DNA of 64,000 bases, taken from assembly GCF_963678635.1 (NCBI RefSeq), contig NC_087070.1:45551467-45615466 (forward strand), in the 5' to 3' direction. The position numbers and the translations under genes were made by a program. Of the stretch, positions 21,432-32,439 are shown piece after piece. This stretch comes from Symsagittifera roscoffensis. Lineage: Eukaryota > Xenacoelomorpha > Acoela > Convolutidae. The notes beneath the pieces were generated by a model. It saw nothing but the letters and a program-made list of their open reading frames with translations. It was not told where the DNA came from and made no database searches. The stretch's first letter is position 1. Every line of letters begins with the position of its first letter.

Positions 21432-24208
21432 ATGGACTCCGAACTTCCTGCTGTGAATACTGCGCAACTTGAAACTCCTGTTTTCCATAGAGATCATAAT
21501 GAACCTCCATCTAGTCAACAGTCTGTTACTAACAGATGTAGTACATCTCGGAGTTTCGACCAAAATTTTGCACAGCTCCCATCTGTGGAAATTCCTTTAG
21601 GAACCCCCATCCGACCTATGCCCTATGCTGAACCTTGTACAATTATTACAGATGTTAATCATAATGACAATACTTACCACACATTGGAGACTCCGCAGCA
21701 AGTATCTTCTCGAAGTGAAGGGTATTCAAACTTCATTAGCCCAATGCCAGTGGTGTACCCACCACACTTTGATCCCGCGTTTTTTCATAGAAATCAAATT
21801 GCCAGCCAGCCCACTGATCATCATGATGAGTACACTGCCAATGGAACAGAACTCAGTCGTTTTTTTTCTCAACCTTCAGAATCAACTCCTTCAAACCAGC
21901 ATTCATCAACAACTTTGTCATGGGAAATACCTCTGTTCACGCCGCAGTCAGCGACTGCCACTCAGGCTGGCAGTTCAAGTACAGAGCCTCCGACTGATTC
22001 TTCATCTGAGAATATGGCAAAACGAGTTATTCCAACGAACAATGACTCGCAAACCGAGGTAAGATTCCTTTTGTTTTGAAACAAAAAGCATTTTTAATGC
22101 TCAAACCGTGAAGAGTTGGAAACTTTCAGCTAATGTTTTTGTTCACTTTTGTAGTTCAACTAAAAGTTTTTGTTTTGAGTTTAGATAGCTGCAAAACTTG
22201 CACGCGTTCAACAACTTGAAGCTGCTTCGTCCAAAGACGACCAAAATGAAAATTGCGTGAGGCAAGAAACCGAAACACTTGTTAAAGAGCACTTGGATGT
22301 TTTCCAAGAATCGGGTTTTTTAACCCATAAACAACGTGTTTCGTTATTTCAACTTGTGACAGCCTTCTTATACTGTTATGTCGTGCCATCAATGCTAGAA
22401 AAAACCATAAGCTGCATGTCTGTTCATGCAGTTGCACAAGCGTTTGTGGCATTGTCAGATGAGGACGATACTTGTATAACGGTTTCAATTGAACCAAGTG
22501 AAAGTGAGTCATCTTGAATTTCTTCCGTATAACTTTTTTTCAAAATTGTGAAACTGTTTATTGTTTAGTGTCTACTGAACGTTCGAATCACATTTTGCCG
22601 CGATGGCTCGTACAGGGTTTGAAACTTTATCACACTGAAGTTCGACCACATTTCTTACCTCAGAGTGTCCCGGAAGAAAAGATTTCTTTCACCCGATCTT
22701 TCCCTGAGCAACCAATCCAAGTCAAAACAGAACTTTTTTTTGTGAACTCCAGTGGAAACACCAAGTTTCGTGTGAATAGAATTGCCGCCACAGTTTCTGA
22801 CATGGTACGTTTCAATTTTTAACTTATAAGTCTGTGGAAGTTGAACTTCCTAATATGATTTGAACACAACGGGGAATTCGTTCTAGAAGGATCTGTTTAG
22901 ATTTCTGCTCAAATGGATCCTGCTAAGCGACCCAAGACATTGCTCGATCGTCAAGTGGCAAAATTCATGCCTTTGTCAAAAGATCCTGCATTTCAACTGG
23001 TGAAACACAAAACGCAGGAAATTCACAAGAAGGTACTACTTTGATTTTCCAAGAATTTTTTTAATTTAAAAAACGTTTCGACTCGGAAACTTTCGGAAAG
23101 TTTTGACTGTTTCAGCTGATTTGTACTTCACAGTTTTTTTATACAGTATCACAATTTATCAATTGGATGTATGAAACAATTACGCTCACGTTTTTCCAGA
23201 TTGTCAATCACACCTACAAAGATGTTGAAAAAACTGTGCGATGTAGACAAGATCAAAAAAGATACATTAGACAGACAACTAGAGCACAAGCTTTTGTGAA
23301 ACAGTATCCAAACTTTGTTGTATCGGAGACGCGCGTGTCGGGTTTTTTCCAGCGAAACAAATGGGAAACTCATCACGACCTAAAGAAAGTCATGTCCCAA
23401 ATCGCCATGCTGCAGAAAGAGAAAAGCAAGCGACAACAAAAGCCGCTTTCTGATTCCAGCGGCATTAGTTATAAAGGCACTGGAAACTTTCTTTCATTGG
23501 AAGCACAAACGCTTCTGGCCCACAGATGTGATACGCAAGAATGGGTTGGCATTTGTGATGTTGTTTTCCCTACCTTCGGAAGAGGTAATCTTGCGTTTCT
23601 TGAAAACGTTGACGACAAGTTTCCAAAACTTTCAAAAGTTTCTTTTTCAAAAAAATTTCTTTTGTGATTCAAACGTTATAGTTTAAATTTTTAAAAAGTC
23701 ATAAAGTTTTCAACCAATACAGTTTTTTGAATTCCATTCAAAAATGCCATGTAACAGTGTTACATAATATATAGTAAACTTTAAATGTTGAACATTTTCT
23801 GATTCAGGCGTTGTCAGCACACAGGCCTTCCAGAAGGATGATATTATCATGGACTACCATGGGGTTGCCGTGACAGATAAAACATATCAAGATTTGATAA
23901 GGAACCGTTCTGTTCCGACTGAATTTGTGCTGGAAATTGGCGCGCCTGTGAAGCGTTTCATCGATGCTTCTTCAGAAGTGTGTGTTGCGCATCCAACCAA
24001 CCGCTGTCTTGGTCGACTGGCTAATCACAGCACGCTAAACTCCAAGAAGAATTTGGATGCGAATATGAAGATCATAGAAGTTGTTCTTATTGCCTTCGAT
24101 CCGCCAAAACGATTAGCTGTATTCAAAGCCCGAAGAAACATTGAGCCTTTCGAACAGCTACGATACGATTATGGCGATAAAGTTGCTCGATACATGTTCA
24201 ACATGTGA
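21432..24208 (+). CDS. SET-domain lysine methyltransferase, KMT5A (SETD8)-like
   Basis: Six exons, 21432-22058, 22185-22503, 22569-22804, 22901-23032, 23200-23584 and 23808-24208, with GT-AG ends and agreeing phases, giving 699 aa. The first 210 residues are Ser/Thr/Pro/Gln-rich and probably disordered. The middle is unrecognised, with a helical stretch in exon 2 and a basic Lys/Gln-rich region around residues 450-530. The SET domain is C-terminal: FGRGVVSTQAF at about 562-572, MDYHG with His583, a CLGRLANHS block with Asn639-His640-Ser641, a hydrophobic strand and FKARRNIEPFEQLRYDYGD with Tyr686. The DYHG, LGRL-NHS and YDYGD blocks match KMT5A (which reads VEYHG, LGRLINHS, LLYDYGD) better than other SET families. 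KMT5A monomethylates H4K20. The short tail after YDYGD lacks the longer KMT5A C-terminal helix. AATAAA lies at 24519. Confidence 0.8.
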
Positions 24209-24640
24209 AGTTCACAAGCTCAGCTTTTTTACCTTAGAAACTTTTCAAGTTGTGTTACACTCATTCAATGGAAGTTCCATATATTTTATGTTCTTTATAC
24301 TGTATGTTACATACGTGTAGTTACTACTAGTAGTAGTTCAAACATTTGCACCCACAACTTTTTTCATCGAAGTACATATACAGTATTTCGGCACGCTCGT
24401 TAACTAAGTTTGATCAAACGATTGTACCCACAACTTTTTTCATCGGAATACAGTATTTTAGCACGTATGTTAATAGTTGCAGTTATAATAACTTGTAGGA
24501 CAAACTAAACAAAAAAGAAAATAAAATTGCTTAAAAACTGTAAACTTCTGCCAGATTAATTTCAAAAATATAAACAAAATAAAATTGCTTAAAAACTGTA
24601 AACTTCTGCCAGATTAATTCAAAAATATAAAAATCTTGGA
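24209..24640. repeat. 3' region of the SET gene with two tandem duplications
   Basis: No gene seen. A block with CCACAACTTTTTTCATCG followed by ACAGTATTT is present at about 24350 and 24427 (period about 76 bp). A second block, AAATAAAATTGCTTAAAAAC to CTGCCAGATTAATT, is repeated at about 24518 and 24576 (period about 58 bp) and carries the likely poly(A) signal. Confidence 0.75.
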
Positions 24641-24970
24641 TTCCATGCATTTTTCTCACTGGATTCCAACGTCATGGATTCCATGGTTATACTGTATTGA
24701 ATTTATCAACTATATTTGTTTAGCAACTATTTGTTTAGTGGTTGAGTAAAAATGGCTCGGATTCCGGGACCATGTCCTGGATTCCGAATTCAAGTAATTG
24801 TTCGCTATACCATGGATTCCGGGATTTTGCCAATTTTCGGTGGTTTAATTGATTGTCCCGGATTCCGGGATTTTGCGTATATGCCTGTTCGTGCCGCCAT
24901 GCGAGTATTTGAACGCGGAATCCATGGCATGTGCATGTTATATCATTTGAATGCGGAATCCATGTACACT
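24630..24970. repeat. Right subterminal motif array (GGATTCC / GGAATCC)
   Basis: About nine copies of ATGGATTCC, CCGGATTCCGGGA or complements in both orientations, mirroring the left array. Together with the inverted repeats they define the two ends of the element. Confidence 0.75.
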
Positions 24971-24992
24971 AATAGTCAAATCTGACTATTGA

Positions 24993-25017
24993 AATAACAC
25001 GGATTGGCGACGTAATG
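24993..25017 (-). repeat. Right terminal inverted repeat of the cargo transposon
   Basis: Exact 25-bp reverse complement of 7273-7297, followed by CA at 25018-25019 (target duplication), then Gypsy element B gag sequence. Confidence 0.9.
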
Positions 25018-26905
25018 CAATTGCTAAGTTCCTCTCCGATATTCTCTCATCGGGATTGCTTCTCCTTCTGAGTAATTTAAGGTTGTCCAAAAACTTATCT
25101 ATGGATTCGTCATCTCTTTGACGCCTCTTCTCGAACTTCACCATAGCCTGATACCCTTGTACTCCAGAGCCGAAACGGTTCAGCAGGATGTCGAATATCT
25201 TGCAAGCGCTGTCTCGTTCATTGGCCCTCTTCGCCATCACACAATTTAGGGCGGTACCCTCCAAGTTGCTTGTCAGTGCGCTGCATTCCTGTTTCTTTGA
25301 GAGATTCTCTTCTTCAAAGTGCAACTTCATCACCTCTATTCAAGTATCAATGCAACCGTCTGACTCGCCTTTGTATGATTTCGGCTTTTTGAGTGCCCTT
25401 CTTGACCTCTCTCCTCGGTTGACTTCGAGAGCTTGGGGATGAATATTTCGAGATATCTATTCAGAGGCTCAAACATCAAAGCATACATCGCTGTGTCCTG
25501 TGAGACCGTAGTCAGATCTGGCGCTGATCTGACTTGTGGCACAGTGGGCAATCTTGTCTCCGGGAGGGCATCCGCCTCCGGCGGGACCGGGTTTGTCCAA
25601 CCTGGCCTCGATGCGACTGCCCTTTACTTAGATTCATAATTCGATTTCGAACTTTGCTGTGCCCAGGCCTAGCTGCGTGCTCCATCTCCATCATTTTCCT
25701 GGCGTGAACGCACCCTTGGGGCGGAACGCTCCTCCCGATTGCTCCCGTTTAAAATTTCGTCAAGCTTCTGCATCATCAGGTCAGATTTGGCATCTAACCT
25801 TGTTTCCAGGCTAGTCATCGTGTGAGCCTAGGTATCGTCGTGATCGTTCAATAATCGCTCGATCTCTCTTGTCATCCTAACTTCTCTTTCTTCTGACTCC
25901 TTATTCGCCTGAGCCAAGCTCTCCGCCAGGCATTGATCGGTGTTGCGAATCAATTGAGCCTGATTAACCCTCGCCTGCTACTTTACGTGTGTCAGCTCAT
26001 CTCGCAATTTCTCTTGACCCTAGTGAGCTCTCTCCTCGATTTGATCTATACTCTTAGTCATGTCCCGTCGCAGTTTTTCCAGGCCTCTCATTACGCCAGC
26101 AAACATGACGCTTATATCACCCGCCGCCCCCAACGACGAGGTTAGGCCCAGAGAGGATGAGGTCAACTGCGGTTGCAGCCTGGTACTTGATCATGCGCCG
26201 CCATTTTGCTTGCCCATCGACATCATCAACATGTCGAACGTTGAGGCCGCTCCCATCGTTATCCCATCAGACATGGGCCTGGTCGGCAAGGCGGACAACG
26301 CCTTCCTGCTCATGTCGTTCCTTGGGTATGGCGTGAAATACCTCCGGATGATCATAACTGGAAGATAGACCTTCAGTTCGTAGTGAAGCCATGCGCTCAT
26401 CGTACAAAGACTTCCAGATCTTCTTGGCTTTCGAACCCGTTTGTTCTTTACTCGGACTTATGCTCGACATCATCGAATTTTTGCTCTGCTTGTCCAGAGA
26501 TGATTGCCTCCTCCGTCTTTTCGATTTCCTCCCGTTCGAGGTCCTCACCTGGCTCAAAGTCGGGTCGGATGAGCGTTTGTTCCCCTTCGTGGAAGGGGTC
26601 CACATGCACCTCGCTCGCCGGCCGACCTCGGCACTTCGCCTTTGACTGCCATCGAGGTTCTTCTCGCTCCTTAGTCTCATTCCGTTCACTAAAAGATCAG
26701 CTTGACCATTAGTTGATTCGTTGTCAGCAAAAACTTCGGAATTGCTGCTAAACGAAGATTGGCTACGCCTAGTTTCAAATTTTCGCGTGCTTCCCTTGCT
26801 CAGCCTGGCAATCTTAGTAGTCGATCCTAACGAGTCTCTACGCTGCCTATTTTGTAATAAACAGTAATATTCGCGCAAATTAATGGCAATGCACACGTAC
26901 CGCAA
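25018..26905 (-). pseudogene. Element B gag, N-terminal part
   Basis: Fossil Gypsy gag. The portion at 25018-25350 is clearly similar to the conserved capsid-like core of gag in elements A and C (motifs NLEGTAL, LLNRFGSG, FEKRRQRDDESID). The remainder towards 26905 is a charged, low-complexity N-terminal region with weak similarity only. Confidence 0.7.
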
Positions 26906-27329
26906 ATAAATTCAATTTAATTTACTTAACCCTACATTCTCGACTTCTTCAATCTCAAGAATGCTCCCTAGATCTCTTGGTGATGATATTAGCGACTCAG
27001 CTAAGGTTACACACGGTGCTTGCTTAGTACTAAGACAATGCTAACTCCACCCAATTGCCTAGTATAACAATATCACAAAGTTTTAACAAGATATAGTCAA
27101 TACACAAAACACAACTGATAATCAGATAAGAATAACCTACAGGTGACAGTGACCCTTCGTCAGTATCAATTATACCGCCACACTCGTATCAAATCACTGC
27201 TTTGTTCAAATCAAACAATCTTTTGAAAAAAAGCAGTGATAATTCAGGAATAGATAAATAAAATTTAGTCTTAAAGGAAAAGAATTCCCTCGATCGGAAC
27301 ACTCCAAAAGAACAAAGCCCTGGACACAG

Positions 27330-27625
27330 TCTTCTCAAGTGAGTGTGTTTTTGCCTAATACACCCAGCGACGTCTTCTTTTAGGCGTCCTGCGATTGCTC
27401 GAGCTGTCCTACTAATTAGCTCAAGGCAACCTCTGATCGAAAATCTCCTAAGTCTATGAAAAAGCTCCCCCACACCCGGGAAGCCCCAAGTCCACGAGAG
27501 TAGGGAACAACTTTTCTCCCAAGTGAGTGGGTATTTGCCTAAAAAGTCCATCGAGGTCTTCTTTTATGTGTTCCCGGATTGCCCGAGCTTTCCTATTAAG
27601 TAGCTCAAGGCAACCACTCAACCAA
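27330..27625. repeat. Imperfect tandem duplication of about 170 bp in the element B leader
   Basis: Two related blocks, one starting near 27335 and one near 27508. Both run from CAAGTGAGTG through TTTGCCTAA and GTCTTCTTTTA to TAGCTCAAGGCAACC. No gene. Confidence 0.6.
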
Positions 27626-27824
27626 ATTAACAATCAAAAAAAAATTTTGGTTCGGGTACTTCCGTCAGATCCGATCTAGAATCCAAAGTTGATCACAAAT
27701 CTCCTGGTCAAATGGGCTCCTGTGATCCTAATACGCTAGCCCGTTGGTAGTTGACCCTTTATTCTGACTCTAAATGGGTATTTTAGTTACTCAATTTGCC
27801 CCAGAATGTATCCTTAAGTTTTCA

Positions 27825-28215
27825 ATAAGGAGGGTTGTTAAGGGGCTTAAGTCACTCCGGAGGGTTACGTCGGAGGGTTGTTAAGACACTTAGCGTACTC
27901 CGGAGGGTTACTTCGGAGGGTACCTTAATCACCCAAATGACTTCGGGGGGTCCCCTTAAACTCACTAAGGAGGGTCAATAAGAGGCTTAATATGCTCCGG
28001 AGGGTTACTTCTGAGGGTTCCTTCAAAATTTCAAATTTTCCAAACATCACTTGGAAGGGTCTCCAAGTAGTCTCAGAAGGTGTCAAAACAAGCTAAATTT
28101 TCAGTGCGGGGTTGTTTTAACTTCTTCGGAGGGTCTCGTGGAAAAATTTCCACTAAGGAGGGTTGCTATGGAGCTTAGCTGACTCCGGGGGGTTACTTCG
28201 GAGGGTTCCCGAAAA
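27825..28215. repeat. GGAGGGTT-type minisatellite in the element B leader
   Basis: The motif CTCCGGAGGGTTACTTCGGAGGGT and shorter forms (AAGGAGGGTTGTTAAG) recur about a dozen times. The family's other members (A, C) also hold a minisatellite in the leader, but with a different unit. Confidence 0.7.
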
Positions 28216-29981
28216 ATCACGAAAAAGGGTTATTCTACGGCGGTAAAGCCTCCGAATGCGGTGTAACTGACTTAAAACCAGGTTGGTTAACGCGGTCAAC
28301 CTTCCCAGTAGGATAAAAAGGTGATCTTATAACATTTTCTGCCGCTCGGAGGGTTTCCTAAAATTTAGACCCTCCGAACTAACAAATTCTAAAAAAAAAT
28401 TTTTTTCCGAGATTATCAACCCAAAAACGGTTGCACTCCGGACAAATGATCAAAAATGTCGAATTATGGTAACAAAATCATCGCGATCGGTTGTCTTTGA
28501 GAAATCGCCAAAAACGCGTTCGTCAAAATGGCCTTTTTTCACCACCTATATAGGTTCTGAAAGACTTTTTCTGCGATTCCTGTTGAAAGTGCCTAACAAT
28601 TATTGAAACGAGCGTAGTATCCCCGTACAGCACTGTAACAATGCAAAAAACCGGACAAAAATTGGTTTGGAAACAAAACTTTGGCCAATAACTATCAAAT
28701 TTGGACCCTCCGATTCCTTCCTTTTCCAATCTTTAAGTCGTTAGCTCTACCCACGGAGCTAATCGGAGTGTTACTCAAAAAAATTTCTGGTAACCGAGCA
28801 TGTTATGCTATTACACTCCTTACGCAAAAATTTTGTTGCTCTAACTCTAAAAACTAAAAAAACTCGCTCCCCAAAACAAATTGACAAAATTCGGAAAATT
28901 ATCAAAATTTTGATCGAAAAGTTTTGTTTTCGCTGACTTCTACTAAGTCTTCTCCCAGGCGGTTTCTTTAGTTAGAGGGATCATAATACGTAGTAACTCC
29001 CTGTATAAAAGCTTTTTGCTGTTCGGAAAAACTCGGATATCCGAAATTTTGGGGGTCAACAGTTTGGTCGAAAATCAGTAATTTTCGACAAAATTGGGGT
29101 ATTTCTCGGGTCTAAAAAAAAGATAAGTAATATTTGGTAATGATAACAATCTATTAGTAGTCGTTAATGAATTTTAATATGTCCTTCTTTGCACCAAAAT
29201 ACCCGAATCAAGACCCTTAACTCGGAAATTCGTGGTCGATGGAGGGTGCAACCGGACCGCGCCAATCGTGCCCCCCAACTCGTAAGTTTTTATGAAATAG
29301 TACCCGAACGATACAAAAAATGTTCCAACGATACCCAACCGTCGATGTGGATATTGTCCTTGATGCCCCTGTTGAGTGTGGAACACGTCGGTCAGCTTGT
29401 CACTCTACCATCCGGTCACCGGCAAAATCACCCTTAACGTGCTTAAATACTCAAATTACACTCAAGGGTGGGTACCCAGCCCGTCACCAAAACACACAAT
29501 CTTTCTATCAGAAATGATATATATCAATCTGAAACAACAACAAATAGGAAGGTCAGATCACATCTCGTCCGGAAATAACATATAAACTGTCACTTTATGT
29601 TTTTTTTTTGTTTTTGGTCTTTTTTTGGATTTTTTTTACTGTTTTTTGTATTTTTTATTTTTTTGTTTTCAAATTAATTTTTTTCGGCTTTTTTTTTGGT
29701 TATACACTAGTTCTGTTTGGTTTAAGGTTTTCTGTTTAATTGTTTTTGGTCCCGGGACCTTGGGATGAGCGGGCTCATGACTTCCCACCTAATCCTCCGG
29801 CCCCCGGAATTTTCGGTGTTAAGTAAGTTAAAAAGCTAAATAGTACTAGGTGGAGGGTACGTACCTTCACCCCAGTACAATAAAGGTCACTGAGGCCTCT
29901 AACTCGGGTATAGGCCCGGAGCGGAGGATTCGTCGCTGAAACCTTTGCTGATCATGATGGTCTCATCGCCTTTAACAGGCC
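28216..29981 (-). other. Rest of the element B leader
   Basis: No convincing coding region. It contains a T-rich tract with runs of T at about 29598-29700 on the plus strand. It lies between the primer-binding site and the GGAGGGTT repeats. Confidence 0.5.
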
Positions 29982-29996
29982 CACCCAGGAGCGCCA
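29982..29996 (-). promoter_or_regulatory. Primer-binding site of element B
   Basis: On the minus strand TGGCGCTCCTGGGTG, starting with the TGG complementary to a tRNA 3' CCA, placed 12 bases inside the presumed LTR end. The same 15 bases (one Y difference) stand at the same place in elements A and C. The tRNA is not identified. Confidence 0.75.
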
Positions 29997-30410
29997 TAAA
30001 AACGTCTACGTAACATTTGCCCAAATACTACACAGTGACGAAGCGTAGAAAAAGTACCAATTAACAACTGGCAGGCGTCAGTTACTTAATTCTACTCGTT
30101 TTTCACTGTCTCGACCTTGCCAGTTGATTTTCTGGTCTGTTTAGGGCCAAGTAAAAGTTACCATTTTTAGGCCATCAGTCAAACGACTTTTGATCAGCTT
30201 TCGTTTACATGCGACGAAAACCATATAGCTGGGTCTCGGATCCTCAGACTACATGATTGCTATCAAAAACACAGCTCGAACACCCTATTTTAATATATTT
30301 TTGGTGACAGTTCTATATTAAATCCATTGGAGATAGATTGACCCTTTCCTCTTCCTAGCTACTCATGTTCTAGGATGAGTATCATATCAAACAATACCAG
30401 TGTTATAGGG

Positions 30411-30966
30411 AGTTTCAAAAAGTTCGGACAGACAGAATTAATTAAAAAGAGCAACTGTCTAGACATCAACGGAAATTGAAACTGAAAAAAAACATAACCT
30501 CGAAAGATCATAAAGCAGAGTTTCTCTCAAAACTTATAACCACGGCGGGCAATTGCATCCGAAGCGTCGATTAGCAGGCCTTGAAACAGGAAAAACATTG
30601 CTCAGGATGGCTGATGTTTTTCTGCGAGTATTTTCCAAAATTTGAATAATTTGATCATTTTTACTTTCGTTTTTTTTTGGGGGGTTGGGGGTTGGGGGCG
30701 GTGTTTAATTTGTTGATTTTTTTGTAGTTGAAAATAGATTTAAATTTTTTAACTAATTTTACGAACTGTTTTATAGTAAAATCTGGATGTTCATCGCAGT
30801 ACTTAAAAAATAGGCTAGGATAATCATCGGATAATCAACGATCATGCATTTTGAATTTGGTCTGACAAAAAATTCAAGATTGTTCGGCTTCAGATTTTGC
30901 ATGCAAAAAACGTCGAAAATTTGATTGCTCATTTTATTAAATCTGTCTGTCCGAACTTTTTGCTAC
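30411..30966. mobile_element. Tc1/mariner-like MITE
   Basis: About 555 bp with inverted ends containing CAAAAAGTTCGGACAGACAG (left at about 30415, right complement ending at about 30962), a sequence type common for Tc1/mariner termini. TA dinucleotides flank both sides. No transposase remains. It lies inside the LTR-side part of Gypsy element B. Confidence 0.7.
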
Positions 30967-31081
30967 TAATTATAATTCAAAGTTTTATGGCATCAGAGTA
31001 GCTACAAAGTCAGTTTATTATAGTCCTTCAACATATACTGTCTCTGGGAGGCCGAGCCTCCGCTTCCGTGTTTTTCTTGTA

Positions 31082-31967
31082 TGTGCCAGTCGGTCATATC
31101 TGGAAGCTTGACCTTGAGGGACACAAAAATACGTGATTTTCGAATGAAATTTTAATTTTCAAATTTTCGAATGGACCCTGTCATGCTCAGTTTTCTCGCG
31201 ACCACTGAAAAAACAAAGTGAAAAAATTAGAACGACCAAATTTCTAAGCGCGTGAAAATACTTGAGAAAACAGCAGGAAATAGCTATTCGCAATTTCCAG
31301 ATACAAAATAAGACACGAGTAGAGCCGTCTTATCCTGAAATAGGAGGCGAGATAATCACGAGAGAAGAGTGCAATTATTCGAACTGAACCAGAGTGAACC
31401 TTCAACGGAAAGGTGGACAGCTGAGTGTCCCAATGGTTCAGACTAAAACTTCAATTCTAGAGCCTAAACTTATTTCCTTTGTTAAAACTGATTAGTATTG
31501 AACTTATCAAGTTATCTTATTTAATTCTCGAGTTGCTCATCAATTTAATTACTCCTTATACTCGAGTGCGTCGACATGTGAGTTCCAAATTTAGTTTTCT
31601 CGTGTGTGTTTTTTGATTGTTATGTTGAGATAAGGCAAGTTTTAGGTTGATCCACCTGAAAAGGATCAAAGTTCCACTGTCCAATAAAAAGTAACTTAAC
31701 GGATTGTTCCTACCCTGTTTTTAGGTATTTTGGGTATCTCGAGACCTAAGTATGGGAACGTTCTTATTTTCTAGAGTGGGGGGATATTTTGGTAGTAGCC
31801 TTTAAGCTGTAACGGGTTCCAGTCTCATGTCGCAAGCGAACCGAATTGGCTCCGACCGTTCATGAGGTAGAAAAACACAAGAGATAGTGTCCCTGACTCT
31901 TGAGCCAATGGTTATAGGGCCTATTTTTCATAAGCCTCATATGTGACCGAAGTAGGCGACTGTTACA
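31082..31967 (+). repeat. 5' LTR of element A
   Basis: 886 bp, TGTGCCAGTCGG to GACTGTTACA (TG...CA ends). Matching copies stand at 53578-54405 and 55584-56467, and a partial one at 40128-40934. CCAATAAAAAG at about 31681 is a likely poly(A) region. Confidence 0.85.
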
Positions 31968-31978
31968 TAGTGTTTTTA

Positions 31979-31993
31979 TGGCGCCCCTGGGTG
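31979..31993 (+). promoter_or_regulatory. Primer-binding site of element A
   Basis: TGGCGCCCCTGGGTG, 11 bases after the LTR end; shared with elements B and C. Confidence 0.75.
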
Positions 31994-32439
31994 TTTTTAC
32001 GACATCATGACTACGGAGTCGAACCCACTTGACACAGCTCCGGGCTGCATGCCCATTCTAGAGTACCGGTGGTACGGGTCAGCGGGAACGTGTAAGCCTT
32101 CCGGTTGTACCGTGATAGCTTTTTAAGAAAACTTGAGAAAACTTCCTGGTACGCTCTCCGAACGAGGCGTAGCTAACCGAGTAAGGGGGGGGGGGGGGTA
32201 ACTAGGGGGACAAAAACACGAGCAAAAAAGACAAAAAGCGAAACAAAAACAAGAAAAAAGTATAGAATTAGGAACAAAAATCATAAAAGAAAAAGACAGT
32301 GACTTTGATACCAGATCATTTGGATCAAACCTTTATATTAATTAAATGGTATACCCTATCAATCCAGCAATCTAAACCAGTGAGTTCAATAAGGTGCCCG
32401 AGTGGGGGGCGTTGTTAAGGGTTTTCAGATAGATTGCAA

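Larger units (their letters stand above)
7273..25017. mobile_element. 17.7-kb cargo-carrying DNA transposon with TIRs
   Basis: A 17,745-bp segment bounded by perfect 25-bp terminal inverted repeats (7273-7297 and 24993-25017, ends CATTACGTCGCC). It is flanked by CA at 7271-7272 and at 25018-25019, a 2-bp target duplication. The flanks are Gypsy element B gag in one orientation, and the gag homology stops at one edge and resumes at the other at the same place, so this is an insertion. Inside both ends are arrays of GGATTCC motifs. It holds four spliced genes: a candidate transposase, a JmjC demethylase-like protein, a protein with a possible chromo-barrel-like N-terminus, and a KMT5A-like SET protein. 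Secondary insertions are a foldback MITE, fragments of the same family and a LINE derivative. It is not a Polinton, since no PolB, capsid or ATPase is seen. I do not recognise the superfamily. A 2-bp duplication with subterminal repeats resembles CACTA/EnSpm, but the transposase does not look like it. Confidence 0.85.
25018..31081 (-). mobile_element. Ty3/Gypsy element B, 5' portion (gag start, leader, PBS, LTR side)
   Basis: Continues element B on the other side of the 17.7-kb insertion. In order on the minus strand: LTR-side sequence (from about 31.0 to 30.0 kb), a primer-binding site (29996-29982), a leader of about 3 kb (29981-26906) with its own repeats, and the N-terminal part of gag (26905-25018), whose last portion matches the gag of elements A and C. 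It is broken in several places and older than the insertion it carries. The LTR start is not resolved: no matching second LTR is in the window, and a Tc1-like MITE lies in this part. Confidence 0.7.

Noticed and set aside
7273-25017. Polinton/Maverick
   Set aside because: The size and inverted ends fit, but there is no protein-primed polymerase B, integrase, packaging ATPase, protease or capsid. The duplication is 2 bp and not 6, and the inverted repeats are only 25 bp.
29189-29585. Small plus-strand frames in the element B leader
   Set aside because: Short, low-complexity, no start context and no match to gag-pol; leader sequence.
32010-32035. tRNA T-arm-like motif (complement GGTTCGACTCC) next to the primer-binding site
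   Set aside because: No A box or cloverleaf at the right distance; probably chance.
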